Below, one piece after another: positions 51,419-60,113 of a stretch of 64,000 nucleotides of DNA. Within the stretch, counting starts at the first letter, position 1; every line of letters starts with the position of its first letter. The translations under genes were made by a program, and so were the position numbers. This stretch comes from Sphaerisporangium fuscum (lineage in GTDB: Bacteria > Actinomycetota > Actinomycetes > Streptosporangiales > Streptosporangiaceae), in NCBI RefSeq assembly GCF_018531465.1, contig NZ_JAHDTF010000043.1, forward strand, positions 1 to 64,000. The letters run 5' to 3'. The notes under the pieces were generated by a model. It worked only from the letters and a program-made list of their open reading frames with translations, was not told the origin of the DNA and did not search any database.

Positions 51419-51431
51419 GTCACTGAGTGAC
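51419..51431. promoter_or_regulatory. GTCACT-G-AGTGAC dyad between acyl-CoA dehydrogenase and TetR genes
   Basis: A perfect 6-bp inverted repeat around one base lies about midway in the 115-bp divergent gap, flanked by TAA and GTAA. It is a probable operator for the TetR at 51487. No other dyad is evident in the gap. Confidence 0.55.
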
Positions 51432-51486
51432 GTAAGGAAAGAGCGAGTGTTACGGTGGACCGCCCACCGACGCTCGAAGGGGTCAG

Positions 51487-52194
51487 ATGTCCACGAGGCG
51501 AGACGTGCGCCGGGAGTTGATGTCCGCGGCGATCAGCCTGTCCCTCACCACGGGGTTCGACGAGACGACGGTGGACGAGATCGCCGCCGCGGCCGGCGTG
51601 GCCAGGCGGACGTTCTTCCGGCACTTCCGCAGCAAGGAGGACGCGATCCTCCCTGATCACGACGAGTGCCTGAAGCGCGTGGTGGCGTTCCTGGAGTCGG
51701 CCTCTCCGCTGCGCTCCCCCCTCCTGGTGATCGCCGAGGCGGCCGGCATCGTGCTGGACATGTACCTCGAGGACCCGGAGACGGCGGTCAAGCGCTACGA
51801 GCTGACGCGGCGGGTGCCCGCCCTGCGGGAATGGGAGGTCGGCGCCACCAGCCGCTACCAGCGGGCCTTCTCGGCGTACATGAACGACCGCGACCCCGGG
51901 GGCGCGGAGGAGGCGGTCCGGCTGCGCAACGAGGTGGCCTGCGCCTCGATGGTGGCCGCGCACAACCACGTGCTGCGGAGCTGGCTGCGGGCCGGCGGCT
52001 CGGGCGACGCGCGCGCCCGGTTGACCGCGGCGATGGCCGAGGTCACGCGGGCCTTGCGGCCGTGGGTGGACGGCCGGTCGGCGGGGGACGACTCGCCGTC
52101 CGACGAGGTCGTCGTCGTCCTCACCACCCGGCGCGCCCCGCTGTGGCGGATCGCCGAGGAGATCGAGACCGTCACCGGCCGCTCGCCGTCCTGA
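51487..52194 (+). CDS. TetR family transcriptional repressor
   Basis: A 235-residue protein. Helix-turn-helix at residues about 8-55: RRELMSAAISLSLTTGFDET, then GVARRTFFRHFRSKEDAI, where TFFRHFRSKED is the typical recognition helix. The C-terminal half is helical with a Pro-rich turn. It is divergent from the acyl-CoA dehydrogenase, with a GTCACT dyad between, so it probably responds to an acyl-CoA. The last 40 residues after DGRSAGDD form an unusual tail ending in RIAEEIETVTGRSPS. Confidence 0.88.
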   Translation: MSTRRDVRRELMSAAISLSLTTGFDETTVDEIAAAAGVARRTFFRHFRSKEDAILPDHDECLKRVVAFLESASPLRSPLLVIAEAAGIVLDMYLEDPETAVKRYELTRRVPALREWEVGATSRYQRAFSAYMNDRDPGGAEEAVRLRNEVACASMVAAHNHVLRSWLRAGGSGDARARLTAAMAEVTRALRPWVDGRSAGDDSPSDEVVVVLTTRRAPLWRIAEEIETVTGRSPS

Positions 52195-52279
52195 CCGGAT
52201 CGCCGGCCCGCGACCCGGACCAATACCACCTTTCGGACATGGGAAAACGGCTCCGGATCACGAATACGTAAACCATCCG

Positions 52280-53434
52280 ATGCGCCGCCCCGGAGGCGAA
52301 ACCACAATCGGCAAGGTGGTCACCCCGTCGCCCGCCGATCCGAGCCGCGTCGTCTTCCACCGATGGACCACCGTGGTCCCGTCGGAGAGCGGCGTGACCG
52401 GCTACCTCGATCCCTTCGGCAGCGAGCCCACGACCTGGCCCTACACCCGCTGGACCTCCGAGGAGCGCGAGATCGGCTTCCCGGCCACCGAGCTCGTCCC
52501 GTCATGGACGGCCGAGGCGCCCAAGGGGTCGTGGCTGCGGATGGAACTGCAGGCGCGCACCGTGACCGGCGGCCTGACCAAGTGGTACGACATGGGCCGC
52601 TGGGCCGAGGGCGACGGCGACATCCACCGCACGTCGCTGCCGGGACAGGGCGACGAGGACGGCGACGTCGCCGTGGACACCCTCGTGGCGACCCGCCCGG
52701 TGGTGGCGTACCGGCTGCGGGTCACCCTGCACGGCGCGGGCGCGGCCGTCCACTCGGTCGGGGTGATGGCCTCGGCGCTCCCGACGCGCCCGAGCGTGCC
52801 GCCCAGCGTGCCCGGAGAGGGCGCCGGGGTCGAGCTCGACGTGCCGCCGCGCTCGCAGAAGATCCACGCCGGCCACCACCCGGAGTGGGACGGCGGCGGC
52901 GACTCCTGGTGCGGCCCGGCCTCGGTGACGATGGTGCTGCAGTACTGGGGACGCGGGCCCGGCCCCGCCGAGCTCTCCTTCGTCGACCCGTCCGACCCGT
53001 GCCCCGCCGTCGACCACGCGGCCCGCGACATGTACGACCACAGCTACCAGGGCACCGGCAACTGGCCCTTCGGGGTCGCCTACGCCGGCCGGTACGGGCT
53101 GCGCGGCTTCGTCACCCGGCTGCGCTCGCTGGCCGAGGCGGAGCGCTTCATCAGGGCGGGCATCCCCCTGATCACGTCGCAGTCGTTCAAGGAGCACGAG
53201 CTGCCGGGCTCGGGCTACTCCACACGCGGCCACATCATGGTCGTGACGGGCTTCACCCCCGAGGGCGATGTCATCGCCAACGATCCGGCGGCGCCCTCCG
53301 ACGAGACGGTCAAGAGAACCTACCCTCGGTCCGCGTTCGAGAACGTCTGGTTGCGCAGCACCAGCAGCGGGGGAATCGTCCATGTCATCCACCCGCACGA
53401 CATTCCGCTCCCACCGTCAGAAGGCAACTGGTGA
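52280..53434 (+). CDS. C39-like cysteine peptidase
   Basis: A 384-residue protein. Its N-terminal half (residues about 15-165) is beta-rich (WTTVVPSESGVTGYLDPFG). The C-terminal half has the peptidase C39-like (papain-fold) pattern: DSWCGPASVTMVLQYWG with the catalytic Cys, GHIMVVTGFTPEGD with His, and an Asn/Asp in IANDPAAPSD. No signal peptide is visible, and there is no ABC transporter domain. It ends with GTGA overlapping the prolyl oligopeptidase gene. It is the first gene of a three-peptidase operon. The natural substrate is unknown. Confidence 0.82.
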   Translation: MRRPGGETTIGKVVTPSPADPSRVVFHRWTTVVPSESGVTGYLDPFGSEPTTWPYTRWTSEEREIGFPATELVPSWTAEAPKGSWLRMELQARTVTGGLTKWYDMGRWAEGDGDIHRTSLPGQGDEDGDVAVDTLVATRPVVAYRLRVTLHGAGAAVHSVGVMASALPTRPSVPPSVPGEGAGVELDVPPRSQKIHAGHHPEWDGGGDSWCGPASVTMVLQYWGRGPGPAELSFVDPSDPCPAVDHAARDMYDHSYQGTGNWPFGVAYAGRYGLRGFVTRLRSLAEAERFIRAGIPLITSQSFKEHELPGSGYSTRGHIMVVTGFTPEGDVIANDPAAPSDETVKRTYPRSAFENVWLRSTSSGGIVHVIHPHDIPLPPSEGNW

Positions 53435-55302
53435 TCGAATCTCCTATCACTGCCGTCGATGTCGCACGCGTGGACGACCGCCCGCTGTGGGTGGAGATCG
53501 TGCCCGCCTCCACGGGAGAGGAGGTGTGGTGGGACGAGCCGCGCCCGGCGGAGGGCGGCCGGCGCTGCGTCGTGCGGCGCCTGCCGGACGGCAGCGTCCA
53601 CGACGTCCTGCCCGAGGGCTGGAACTCGCGTAACCGGGTGATCGAGTACGGCGGCCGCTCCTGGCGCCCGCTGCCGGACGGCGGGCTGGTGTTCACCAAC
53701 TGGGCGGACCAGCGGCTGTACCGGTGCCCGCCCGGCGGCGAGCCGGTGCCGCTCACCCCGCCGGGACCGTCCCGGTACGCCGACCTCGTCCTGCACGGCG
53801 GGGAGGTGTGGTGCGTGCGGGAGACCGAGAACGTCCGCGACCTGGTGGCGGTGCCCCTCGACGGCGGCCCGCTGCGCGTGGTGGTCAGGGCGCAGCACTT
53901 CATCATGAACCCCCGCGTCTCCCCCGGCGGCGACCAGATCGCCTGGATCGGCTGGGATCACCCCGACATGCCCTGGGACGGCACGTCGCTGTGCGTCGCC
54001 CCGCTGCTGGACGACGGCACGGCCGGGCCGTACCGCGTCGTGGCGGGCGGTCGCACCGAGGCGGTCGCGCAGGCCGAGTGGCGTGACGACGGCGCGCTGT
54101 ACGCCGTCACCGACCCGACCGGATGGTGGAACATCCACCTGGTCCCGCTCGACGGCACCCCGCCGGTCAACCTCACCCCCAGGCCGGAGGAGTTCGGCGA
54201 CGCGACCTGGAAGCTCGGCTACCGCTGGTTCGCGCTCGCGGGCGACCGGATCGTCACCACGCACGGCACGTCGGACGGCAGGCGGCTCGGCGTGCTCGAC
54301 CCGGCCACCGGCGAGATCACCGACATCGGCGGGTCGTACACCCACTGGGCGGCGACCATCTCCACCTCGCCGGACGGGCGCCGGGTGGCGGCGGTCGGCG
54401 GGTCACCGCGCAAGCCGTACGAGGTGGTGCGGGTCGACGTCGGGACCGGGGCGCACGAGGTGCTCTCCCCGGCCAAGCGACTGCCCGACGCCTCGGTGCT
54501 GCCGACCCCCGAGGCGATGGTGTTCGACGGCGTGCACGCCCACGTGTACCCGCCGATCGACGCCGAGGCCGGCCGCCCCTCGCCGTACGTGATCTTCGTG
54601 CACGGGGGCCCGACCGGCTCCAGTCCCATGGCCTTCGACCTGGAGATCGCCTACTTCACCAGCCGGGGCATCGGCGTCGCGGAGGTGAACTACGGCGGCT
54701 CCACCGGGTACGGCCGGGCCTACCGCGAGCGGCTGCGGCACAACTGGGGCATCGTGGACGTCCGCGACAGCGAGACGGTCGCCCGGGGCCTGGCCGAGGC
54801 CGGGCTCGCCGATCTCGAGCGGATCGCGATCCGGGGCGGCAGCGCGGGCGGCTGGACGTCCGTGGCCGCGCTCGTGCACAGCGACGTCTTCCGCGGCGCG
54901 GTCGCGCACTACGCGATCACCGACCCGGAGGGCTGGGCACGGGAGACCCACGACTTCGAGTCGCGCTACCTCGACGGGCTCATCGGGCCGCTGCCCGAGA
55001 CCCGCCAGCGGTACCTCGACCGCTCCCCCACCCTGCACGCCGCCCAGGCCTCCGGCCCCGCGCTGCTCATGCACGGCCTGGAGGACGCCATCGTCGACCC
55101 CGTCCAGGCCGAGAGGTTCGTCGCCGCGCTCGACCAGACCGGCGGACAGTGGGCCTACCTGACCTTCCCCGGCGAACAGCACGGGTGGCGGCGGGAGGAG
55201 ACGATCATTACGGCGCTGGAGGCCGAGCTCGCCTTCTACGGGCTGATCTTCGGTTTCCCGACCCCCGAGGTGCCGCCGCTGACACTGAAGGGAAGATCGT
55301 GA
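53431..55302 (+). CDS. Prolyl oligopeptidase family serine peptidase (S9)
   Basis: A 623-residue cytoplasmic peptidase. Residues about 20-360 form a beta-propeller (FTNWADQRLYRCPPGG, NIHLVPLDGTPPVNLTP), and 370-620 the alpha/beta hydrolase (YVIFVHGGPTGSSP, catalytic Ser in RIAIRGGSAGGWTSV, Asp in HGLEDAIVDP, His in FPGEQHGWR). The gating propeller limits it to short peptides. The GTG at 53431 overlaps the C39 stop; its own stop overlaps the M20 GTG. Linked to the other two peptidases in one operon, probably for peptide breakdown. Confidence 0.93.
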   Translation: MIESPITAVDVARVDDRPLWVEIVPASTGEEVWWDEPRPAEGGRRCVVRRLPDGSVHDVLPEGWNSRNRVIEYGGRSWRPLPDGGLVFTNWADQRLYRCPPGGEPVPLTPPGPSRYADLVLHGGEVWCVRETENVRDLVAVPLDGGPLRVVVRAQHFIMNPRVSPGGDQIAWIGWDHPDMPWDGTSLCVAPLLDDGTAGPYRVVAGGRTEAVAQAEWRDDGALYAVTDPTGWWNIHLVPLDGTPPVNLTPRPEEFGDATWKLGYRWFALAGDRIVTTHGTSDGRRLGVLDPATGEITDIGGSYTHWAATISTSPDGRRVAAVGGSPRKPYEVVRVDVGTGAHEVLSPAKRLPDASVLPTPEAMVFDGVHAHVYPPIDAEAGRPSPYVIFVHGGPTGSSPMAFDLEIAYFTSRGIGVAEVNYGGSTGYGRAYRERLRHNWGIVDVRDSETVARGLAEAGLADLERIAIRGGSAGGWTSVAALVHSDVFRGAVAHYAITDPEGWARETHDFESRYLDGLIGPLPETRQRYLDRSPTLHAAQASGPALLMHGLEDAIVDPVQAERFVAALDQTGGQWAYLTFPGEQHGWRREETIITALEAELAFYGLIFGFPTPEVPPLTLKGRS

Positions 55303-56603
55303 CCGAGGTCGCCGCCATCTGCTCGGACCTGCTGCGCATCGACACCACCAACGACGGGACCCCCGACGGCTCCGGCGAGCGCCCTGCCGCCGAGTACGTC
55401 GCCGGGCTGCTCGCCGACGTGGGGATCGAGCCGACGGTGTTCGAGTCCGCGCCCCGGCGCACCAGCGTGGTCGCCCGCATCCCGGGGGACAGCCCCGAGG
55501 CCCTGCTCATCCACGGCCACCTCGACGTCGTCCCCGCCGACCCCTCGGAGTGGAAGCTGCATCCGTTCTCCGGTGAGGTCGCCGACGGGTGCGTGAACGG
55601 GCGTGGCGCGGTCGACATGAAGGGCTCGCTGTCGATGACGCTCGCCCTGGTCCGCGAGTGGGCCCGGCGCGGCGCCCGCCCGAAACGGGACATCGTGCTG
55701 GCCTTCCTCGCCGACGAGGAGGCCACCGGCGAGTACGGCGCCGGCTACGCCGTCACCCACCACCGCGACCTGTTCGAGGGCTGCACCGAGGCCATCAGCG
55801 AGTCGGGGGGTTTCAGCGTCACGCTCCCCTCCGCCGGCGGTGTGGCGGCCGGCGAGCGGCGCGTCTACCCGGTCGCGGTCGGCGAGCGCGGCACGGCGTG
55901 GATGAGGCTCACCGCGCACGGCGTGGCCGGGCACGGCTCCAAGCCCCCGGTGGACAACCCCGTGGCCGAACTGTGCCGGGCGCTCGCCCGCCTCGCCGAC
56001 CACCGCTGGCCGGTGCGGCTCACCCCCGGCGTGGCCACCCTCATCGAGCGGCTCGGCAAGGCCCTCGGCACGACGATCGACCTCGACCGGCTCGACGAGG
56101 AGGCCGAGCGTCTCGGCAGGGCGGGCACGCTGTTCAAGGGCGTCATCCGCAACTCCGCCAACCCGACCATGCTGGACGCCGGATACAAGGTCAACGTCAT
56201 CCCGGGCACCGCCGAGGCGCACGCGGACGGCAGGTTCCTGCCCGGCTTCCGGGAGGAGTTCCTGGAGACGCTCGACCGGCTCCTGGGGCCGAAGATCACC
56301 AGGGAGTTCGTCAGCTTCCAGGACGCCGTCGACTCCCCCACCGTCGGCCTCTTCGACGACCTGTGCGCGGCCCTGCTGACCGAGGACCCCGGCGCCCGCC
56401 CCGTGCCGTACATCATGAGCGGCGGCACCGACGCCAAGTCGTTCGCCTCCCTCGGCATCAGGGGCTACGGCTTCGCGCCGCTGCTGCTGGACCCCGGGCT
56501 CGACTACTTCGGCATGTTCCACGGCGTGGACGAACGCGTCCCGGTGGCCGGCCTCGAATTCGGCGTCCGCGTCCTCGACCACCTCCTCACCACGCCCGCC
56601 TGA
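55299..56603 (+). CDS. M20 family metallopeptidase
   Basis: A 434-residue zinc-dependent peptidase or deacylase. Metal site: LLIHGHLDVVPAD, the bridging Asp in GRGAVDMKG, the catalytic Glu pair in FLADEEATGEYG, and SESGGFS plus TDAKSFASLGI later. The dimerisation domain is between (about 190-300). Members include ArgE/DapE/CPG2-type enzymes; 'dipeptidase or acyl-amino acid hydrolase' is the most that can be said. The GTG at 55299 overlaps the preceding stop. Last gene of the peptidase operon. Confidence 0.92.
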   Translation: MTEVAAICSDLLRIDTTNDGTPDGSGERPAAEYVAGLLADVGIEPTVFESAPRRTSVVARIPGDSPEALLIHGHLDVVPADPSEWKLHPFSGEVADGCVNGRGAVDMKGSLSMTLALVREWARRGARPKRDIVLAFLADEEATGEYGAGYAVTHHRDLFEGCTEAISESGGFSVTLPSAGGVAAGERRVYPVAVGERGTAWMRLTAHGVAGHGSKPPVDNPVAELCRALARLADHRWPVRLTPGVATLIERLGKALGTTIDLDRLDEEAERLGRAGTLFKGVIRNSANPTMLDAGYKVNVIPGTAEAHADGRFLPGFREEFLETLDRLLGPKITREFVSFQDAVDSPTVGLFDDLCAALLTEDPGARPVPYIMSGGTDAKSFASLGIRGYGFAPLLLDPGLDYFGMFHGVDERVPVAGLEFGVRVLDHLLTTPA

Positions 56604-56795
56604 CACGCGGGTCTCCCGGCGGGTCCTCACGGAAACCCGAAGGCGTTCCATCGTGGGCTGATTATTCGGGAATCCTTCCCCCGAAGGGGTCATATCTGTC
56701 TTCTGATTTCACCAGAAGGTGCGATACGCCCTTGAGGATCCCGCCGGATATGTGGTTATACATTTGCTTCAGGCGCGCTTCGTTCGGGGGGGAAC
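56604..56795 (+). promoter_or_regulatory. Promoter region of the first secreted NTF2-like gene
   Basis: TTATACATTTGCTTCAG (56756-56772) ends 24 bp before the GTG at 56796 and recurs, 17 bp long with 2 differences, at 57581-57597 before the second paralogue. TATACA inside it (56757-56762) may be the -10, with a weak TTGAGG (56732-56737) 19 bp upstream. The ribosome-binding site is GGGGGGGA. Confidence 0.55.
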
Positions 56796-57359
56796 GTGGG
56801 AATTCATCGGCATGTGAAGACACTGATCCATATCGCGGCCGCCGGCGGGCTCGGACTGGCGCTCACAGGCGCGGCCTCGGCGCCGATGCGCTCCCCGGGC
56901 CCCGCGGCCGACACCGACCGAGCGGCTCTCGCCCAGCTCTACCAGCGGCAGGCCGACGCCTGGGCAAAGGGCGACGCCAAGACGTACGCGCAGACCTACA
57001 CCCCGGACGCCGACTTCGTGAACGTCACCGGGGAGCACATGCACACCCGCGCCGAGATCGCGGAGCGGTACGAGGGCTTCCTTCACAAGCAGCTCAAGAA
57101 CACCCGCATCCTCACGATGGAGGAGCGGATCGACATGCTGTCCCCCTCGCTGGCCCTCATCCTGCGTAAGGGCTGCGTCCTGTTCGGCGCGGAGCGGACC
57201 TGCCATCCGAACACCTTGTCGTGGAACACCAGCCTGGTGGTCAAGCAGGCGGGCCAGTGGCTGGTCAGGTCGTTCCACAACACCCTGGTCGACCAGTCGA
57301 AGATCGCGCCGAGGGCGCCGAAGACGGCGAGCACGCTCCCACCGCGCGCCTCTCGGTAG
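56796..57359 (+). CDS. Secreted NTF2-like (SgcJ/EcaC-type) protein, copy 1
   Basis: A 187-residue protein. Signal peptide: basic GIHRHVKT, hydrophobic LIHIAAAGGLGLALTG, then AASA. The mature part has the NTF2/DUF4440 fold: ALAQLYQRQADAWAKGDAKT, YAQTYTPDADFVNVTGEHMH, and KGCVLFGAERTCHPNT with two Cys that could form a disulphide outside the cell. It is a paralogue of the next gene. GTG start. Family members include enediyne-cluster and unknown proteins; the enzymatic role is not known. Confidence 0.8.
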   Translation: MGIHRHVKTLIHIAAAGGLGLALTGAASAPMRSPGPAADTDRAALAQLYQRQADAWAKGDAKTYAQTYTPDADFVNVTGEHMHTRAEIAERYEGFLHKQLKNTRILTMEERIDMLSPSLALILRKGCVLFGAERTCHPNTLSWNTSLVVKQAGQWLVRSFHNTLVDQSKIAPRAPKTASTLPPRASR

Positions 57360-57580
57360 ACCGGCCCAGGACCGGCCGGGCGGGGCGGACCACCTCCCCC
57401 GCCCGGCCTTCGCCGTGCCCGCGCCGCCTCCGCGATCGAGCACCGGCTGCCCATCTCTTGAATGTCGGCAGAACGCGGCAAATGTCTTAATTGCGATGAA
57501 AGTGGAGAAATATCTCAACGTCAACTCCGAGACTCACCATGAGGGCACGCCCCGGCCTTCACCGTCGAAGGGATCAATTC

Positions 57581-57597
57581 TTATACGTTTGGTTCAG
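57581..57597 (+). promoter_or_regulatory. Promoter element of the second secreted NTF2-like gene
   Basis: TTATACGTTTGGTTCAG is the second copy of the element at 56756-56772, again ending 24 bp before the start codon (ATG 57621). A -35-like TTCACC (57558-57563) lies 18 bp before TATACG. The ribosome-binding site is GGGGGTG. Confidence 0.55.
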
Positions 57598-57620
57598 ATC
57601 AACTTCGTACGGGGGTGCAG

Positions 57621-58283
57621 ATGAGAATTCATCGTCGCGTGAGGAGAAGCATCCACTTGGCGGCCCTGGGAGGGATCGGCGCCGCCCTGGCCGCCGGCCC
57701 GGCGGGCGCCACCGCAACGACCGGCCCGACCACGCCGGACACCCTGATCACCCAGGCCATCGGGGCCCCCACCACCCCGCGGGGCGCGGTCGTCGCCCCA
57801 CCGCCCGGCAGCGAACGCGATCTGGCCGCCTTCGAGGAGATCCGGCGGACGCAGGAGGCCGCCTGGGCGCGCGGGGACGCGAAATCGTATGCCGCCACCT
57901 ACACCGAGGATGCCGATCTCATCAACATCCTGGGGGAACACCTGCACTCCCGTGCCGGGATCACGGAGGGGATCCAGCGGCACCTCGACCATGAGTTGAA
58001 GAACACGCGCCTGCACGGCTACGGGGAGCAGGTCCGGTTCCTGTCCCCCACGATGGCGGTCATCGTCCGCAAGGGGTGCGTGCTGTACGGCACCGAGACC
58101 GCCTGCCGTCCGGACACCCTCTCGATCAACACCAGCCTCGCCGTCAAGAGCGCCGGCCGGTGGCTGCTGTCGACCTTCCAGAACACCCTGGTGCGGCCGC
58201 CCGGACGGCCGCCCGCGGCCGGCACCGAGCCCCGGCCCGCCAAGGTGGCGCCGCCCGCGGCACCGCGGGGATCGCGCACCTGA
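57621..58283 (+). CDS. Secreted NTF2-like (SgcJ/EcaC-type) protein, copy 2
   Basis: About 220 residues. Signal peptide MRIHRRVRRSIHLAALGG followed by Ala-rich hydrophobic residues and AGATATTG. The mature domain parallels copy 1: TQEAAWARGDAKSYAATYTE, DADLINILGEHLHSRAG, and KGCVLYGTETACRPDTLS with the same two Cys. It has a longer linker after the signal (about 40 residues) and a Pro-rich tail (RPPGRPPAAGTEPRP). The ATG at 57621 aligns with the copy 1 start. It arose by tandem duplication including its promoter. Confidence 0.8.
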   Translation: MRIHRRVRRSIHLAALGGIGAALAAGPAGATATTGPTTPDTLITQAIGAPTTPRGAVVAPPPGSERDLAAFEEIRRTQEAAWARGDAKSYAATYTEDADLINILGEHLHSRAGITEGIQRHLDHELKNTRLHGYGEQVRFLSPTMAVIVRKGCVLYGTETACRPDTLSINTSLAVKSAGRWLLSTFQNTLVRPPGRPPAAGTEPRPAKVAPPAAPRGSRT

Positions 58284-58370
58284 ACCGGCGCGCGGTACGT
58301 CACAGGGCGTAGGGCGCGCGCCTCCCCCGGGAGGATTCGCCGGCGCGGCGCGGCCGCCGAGACTGGCCCC

Positions 58371-59303
58371 ATGCGTGGACATGAGCGGTTGGGGTACGGC
58401 ACAGCGGCCGCGCTCCTGGCGAGCAGCGCCTTCCACCTGGTCGTCTACGCCGTCGACGGCGGCGGCTGGGACGGTCCGGTGTCGTGGCGGAAGCCGATCC
58501 TTTTCGGGTTCTCGTTCGGGGTGACGCTGATCAGCCTGGTGTGGGTGGTCGGCCGGCTGCGCGTGCCGTCCCGGCGGGCGTGGTGGCTGGTCGGCCCGCT
58601 GGCGGCGGCGAGCGTTGCCGAGGTCGGGCTGATCACGCTGCAGCGCTGGCGCGGCGTACCGTCGCACCTGAACTTCGCCACGCCGTTCGACGCGGTGGTC
58701 TCGGCGGTGCTGGCCGGGTTCGCCATCGTGGGACTGATCCCGGCGATCGTGGCCGTCACCGTCCTCGCGTACCGCCGCCTGGACGCCTCCCCCAGCATGC
58801 GCCTGGCCGTACGGGCGGGGCTGGCCATGCTGGTGCTCAGCCAGGTGGCGGGCGCGACGCTGATCGCGAACGGACGCGCCAAGGGGCTGCCGCCGCAGGT
58901 CACGGACCTGTCCATCTTCGGCGCGGCCGGGCAGCTGAAGGTCCCGCACGCCGTCACGCTGCACGCCTTGCAGGTGCTCCCCGTGCTGGCCTGGCTGCTG
59001 ACCTTCTCGGCGTGGGAGGAGAGGGTCCGTACCCGCCTGGTGGCGCTGGCCGCCTGCGGGTACGGCTGCCTGGTCCTGGTGAGCGCCCTGCAGGCGGCCC
59101 AGGGCCGGGCTCCGGCCGACCTCACGGTCCTCTCCGGCGTCGTCCTGCCGGCCGGATCGGCGGCCCTGGTGACGGCAGGAGCGGCAGCCCTGCTCCCGGC
59201 GGCGGCGACGGCACTCCGGGCGGCCGGGACGGGCGGCGGGCCTCGCCCGGCAGTGGTGCCGCCTGGACGGAAGGAGGCCCCGAGCGTGAGTGCTGATCGC
59301 TAA
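58371..59303 (+). CDS. Polytopic membrane protein of unknown function
   Basis: A 310-residue protein with about seven to eight hydrophobic segments (TAAALLASSAFHLVVYAV, FGVTLISLVWVVGRL, WWLVGPLAAASVAEVGLI, FAIVGLIPAIVAVTVLAYRR and others). Short conserved-looking loops are SWRKPILFGFSFG and SHLNFATPFDAVVSAV. I do not recognise the family. It lies between the NTF2 pair and a methyltransferase gene that begins 11 bp after its stop. Confidence 0.7.
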   Translation: MRGHERLGYGTAAALLASSAFHLVVYAVDGGGWDGPVSWRKPILFGFSFGVTLISLVWVVGRLRVPSRRAWWLVGPLAAASVAEVGLITLQRWRGVPSHLNFATPFDAVVSAVLAGFAIVGLIPAIVAVTVLAYRRLDASPSMRLAVRAGLAMLVLSQVAGATLIANGRAKGLPPQVTDLSIFGAAGQLKVPHAVTLHALQVLPVLAWLLTFSAWEERVRTRLVALAACGYGCLVLVSALQAAQGRAPADLTVLSGVVLPAGSAALVTAGAAALLPAAATALRAAGTGGGPRPAVVPPGRKEAPSVSADR

Positions 59304-59313
59304 GGTAGCCCTC

Positions 59314-59976
59314 ATGGCGCTGCTGTCCCGGCTCGGCGAATTCAACCGGCGGCACCCCTGGAGTCACAACGACCACTACGGCCGCTGGGTCGCCGGCCGG
59401 GTGGCCGCGTCCGGGGCCCGCCACGTCCTCGACGTCGGGTGCGGTACGGGCAACCTCGTCGATCTGCTCCGCCGCCGCGCCGCCACCGTCACCGGGCTCG
59501 AGCCCGACGCCGCGACCGCTCGCGTCGCGGCGGAGCGCTTCGCCGGCGACCCCGCGGTCACCATCGTCGAGGCCGGCTTCGCGGGGCGTGCGCGGCGGCG
59601 CTGGGACGCGATCACCCTCGTCGCCGTCCTGCACCACCTGCCGCTGGTGCCCACCCTGCGGGAACTGCGCGAGTGCCTCACCCCGGGCGGGCGCCTGGTG
59701 GTCGTCGGCTGTTACCGGGAGGCCGGGCCCGCCGACCTGCTCGCCGCCCTGCCCGCCATGCTGGCCAACCCGATCATGGGGCTGGTCAAGCACTCGGCCC
59801 GCGCCGACGCGCCGCCGACGCACATGACGGCGCCCACCGCCGATCCCCGGGAGACCCTGGCCGAGATCCGGCTCGCGGCCGCACGCGAACTACCCGGTGC
59901 CCGGGTCCGTCGCCGCCTGTTCTGGCGGTACACCCTGGTCTACGACGCCCCGGGACCCGAGAACCGGCCTGCCTGA
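59314..59976 (+). CDS. Class I SAM-dependent methyltransferase
   Basis: A 220-residue Rossmann-fold methyltransferase. Motif I is HVLDVGCGTGNLVDLL, motif II an acid in VTGLEPDAAT, motif IV ITLVAVLHHLPLV. The N-terminal GEFNRRHPWSHNDHYGRWV is the usual cap. The acceptor is unknown. The ATG at 59314 has AAGG 8-11 nt upstream. It follows the membrane protein gene closely and is probably co-transcribed with it, suggesting a shared but unidentified role. Confidence 0.86.
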   Translation: MALLSRLGEFNRRHPWSHNDHYGRWVAGRVAASGARHVLDVGCGTGNLVDLLRRRAATVTGLEPDAATARVAAERFAGDPAVTIVEAGFAGRARRRWDAITLVAVLHHLPLVPTLRELRECLTPGGRLVVVGCYREAGPADLLAALPAMLANPIMGLVKHSARADAPPTHMTAPTADPRETLAEIRLAAARELPGARVRRRLFWRYTLVYDAPGPENRPA

Positions 59977-60056
59977 CCCGGCGAGTCACGCCCGCCCTGC
60001 CCCCACAGAGCAGGCCGGCGAACGCCCGTACCAGCCGAACCGGTCGCCGCGTAAAC

Positions 60057-60107
60057 GGAGTGAGTCCTCACTTCTTCTTGACGGAGTGAGGACTCACTCC
60101 TTATGGT
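60057..60107 (+). promoter_or_regulatory. Promoter with twin GGAGTGAG dyads of a drug exporter gene
   Basis: Two tandem dyads, GGAGTGAGTCCTCACTTC (60057-60074) and GGAGTGAGGACTCACTCC (60083-60100), start 26 bp apart. TTGACG (60078-60083) with 18 bp to TATGGT (60102-60107) forms a good promoter whose start would fall at or next to the ATG at 60114. The second dyad fills the spacer, so repressor binding would exclude polymerase. Confidence 0.7.
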
Positions 60108-60113
60108 GCCGTC

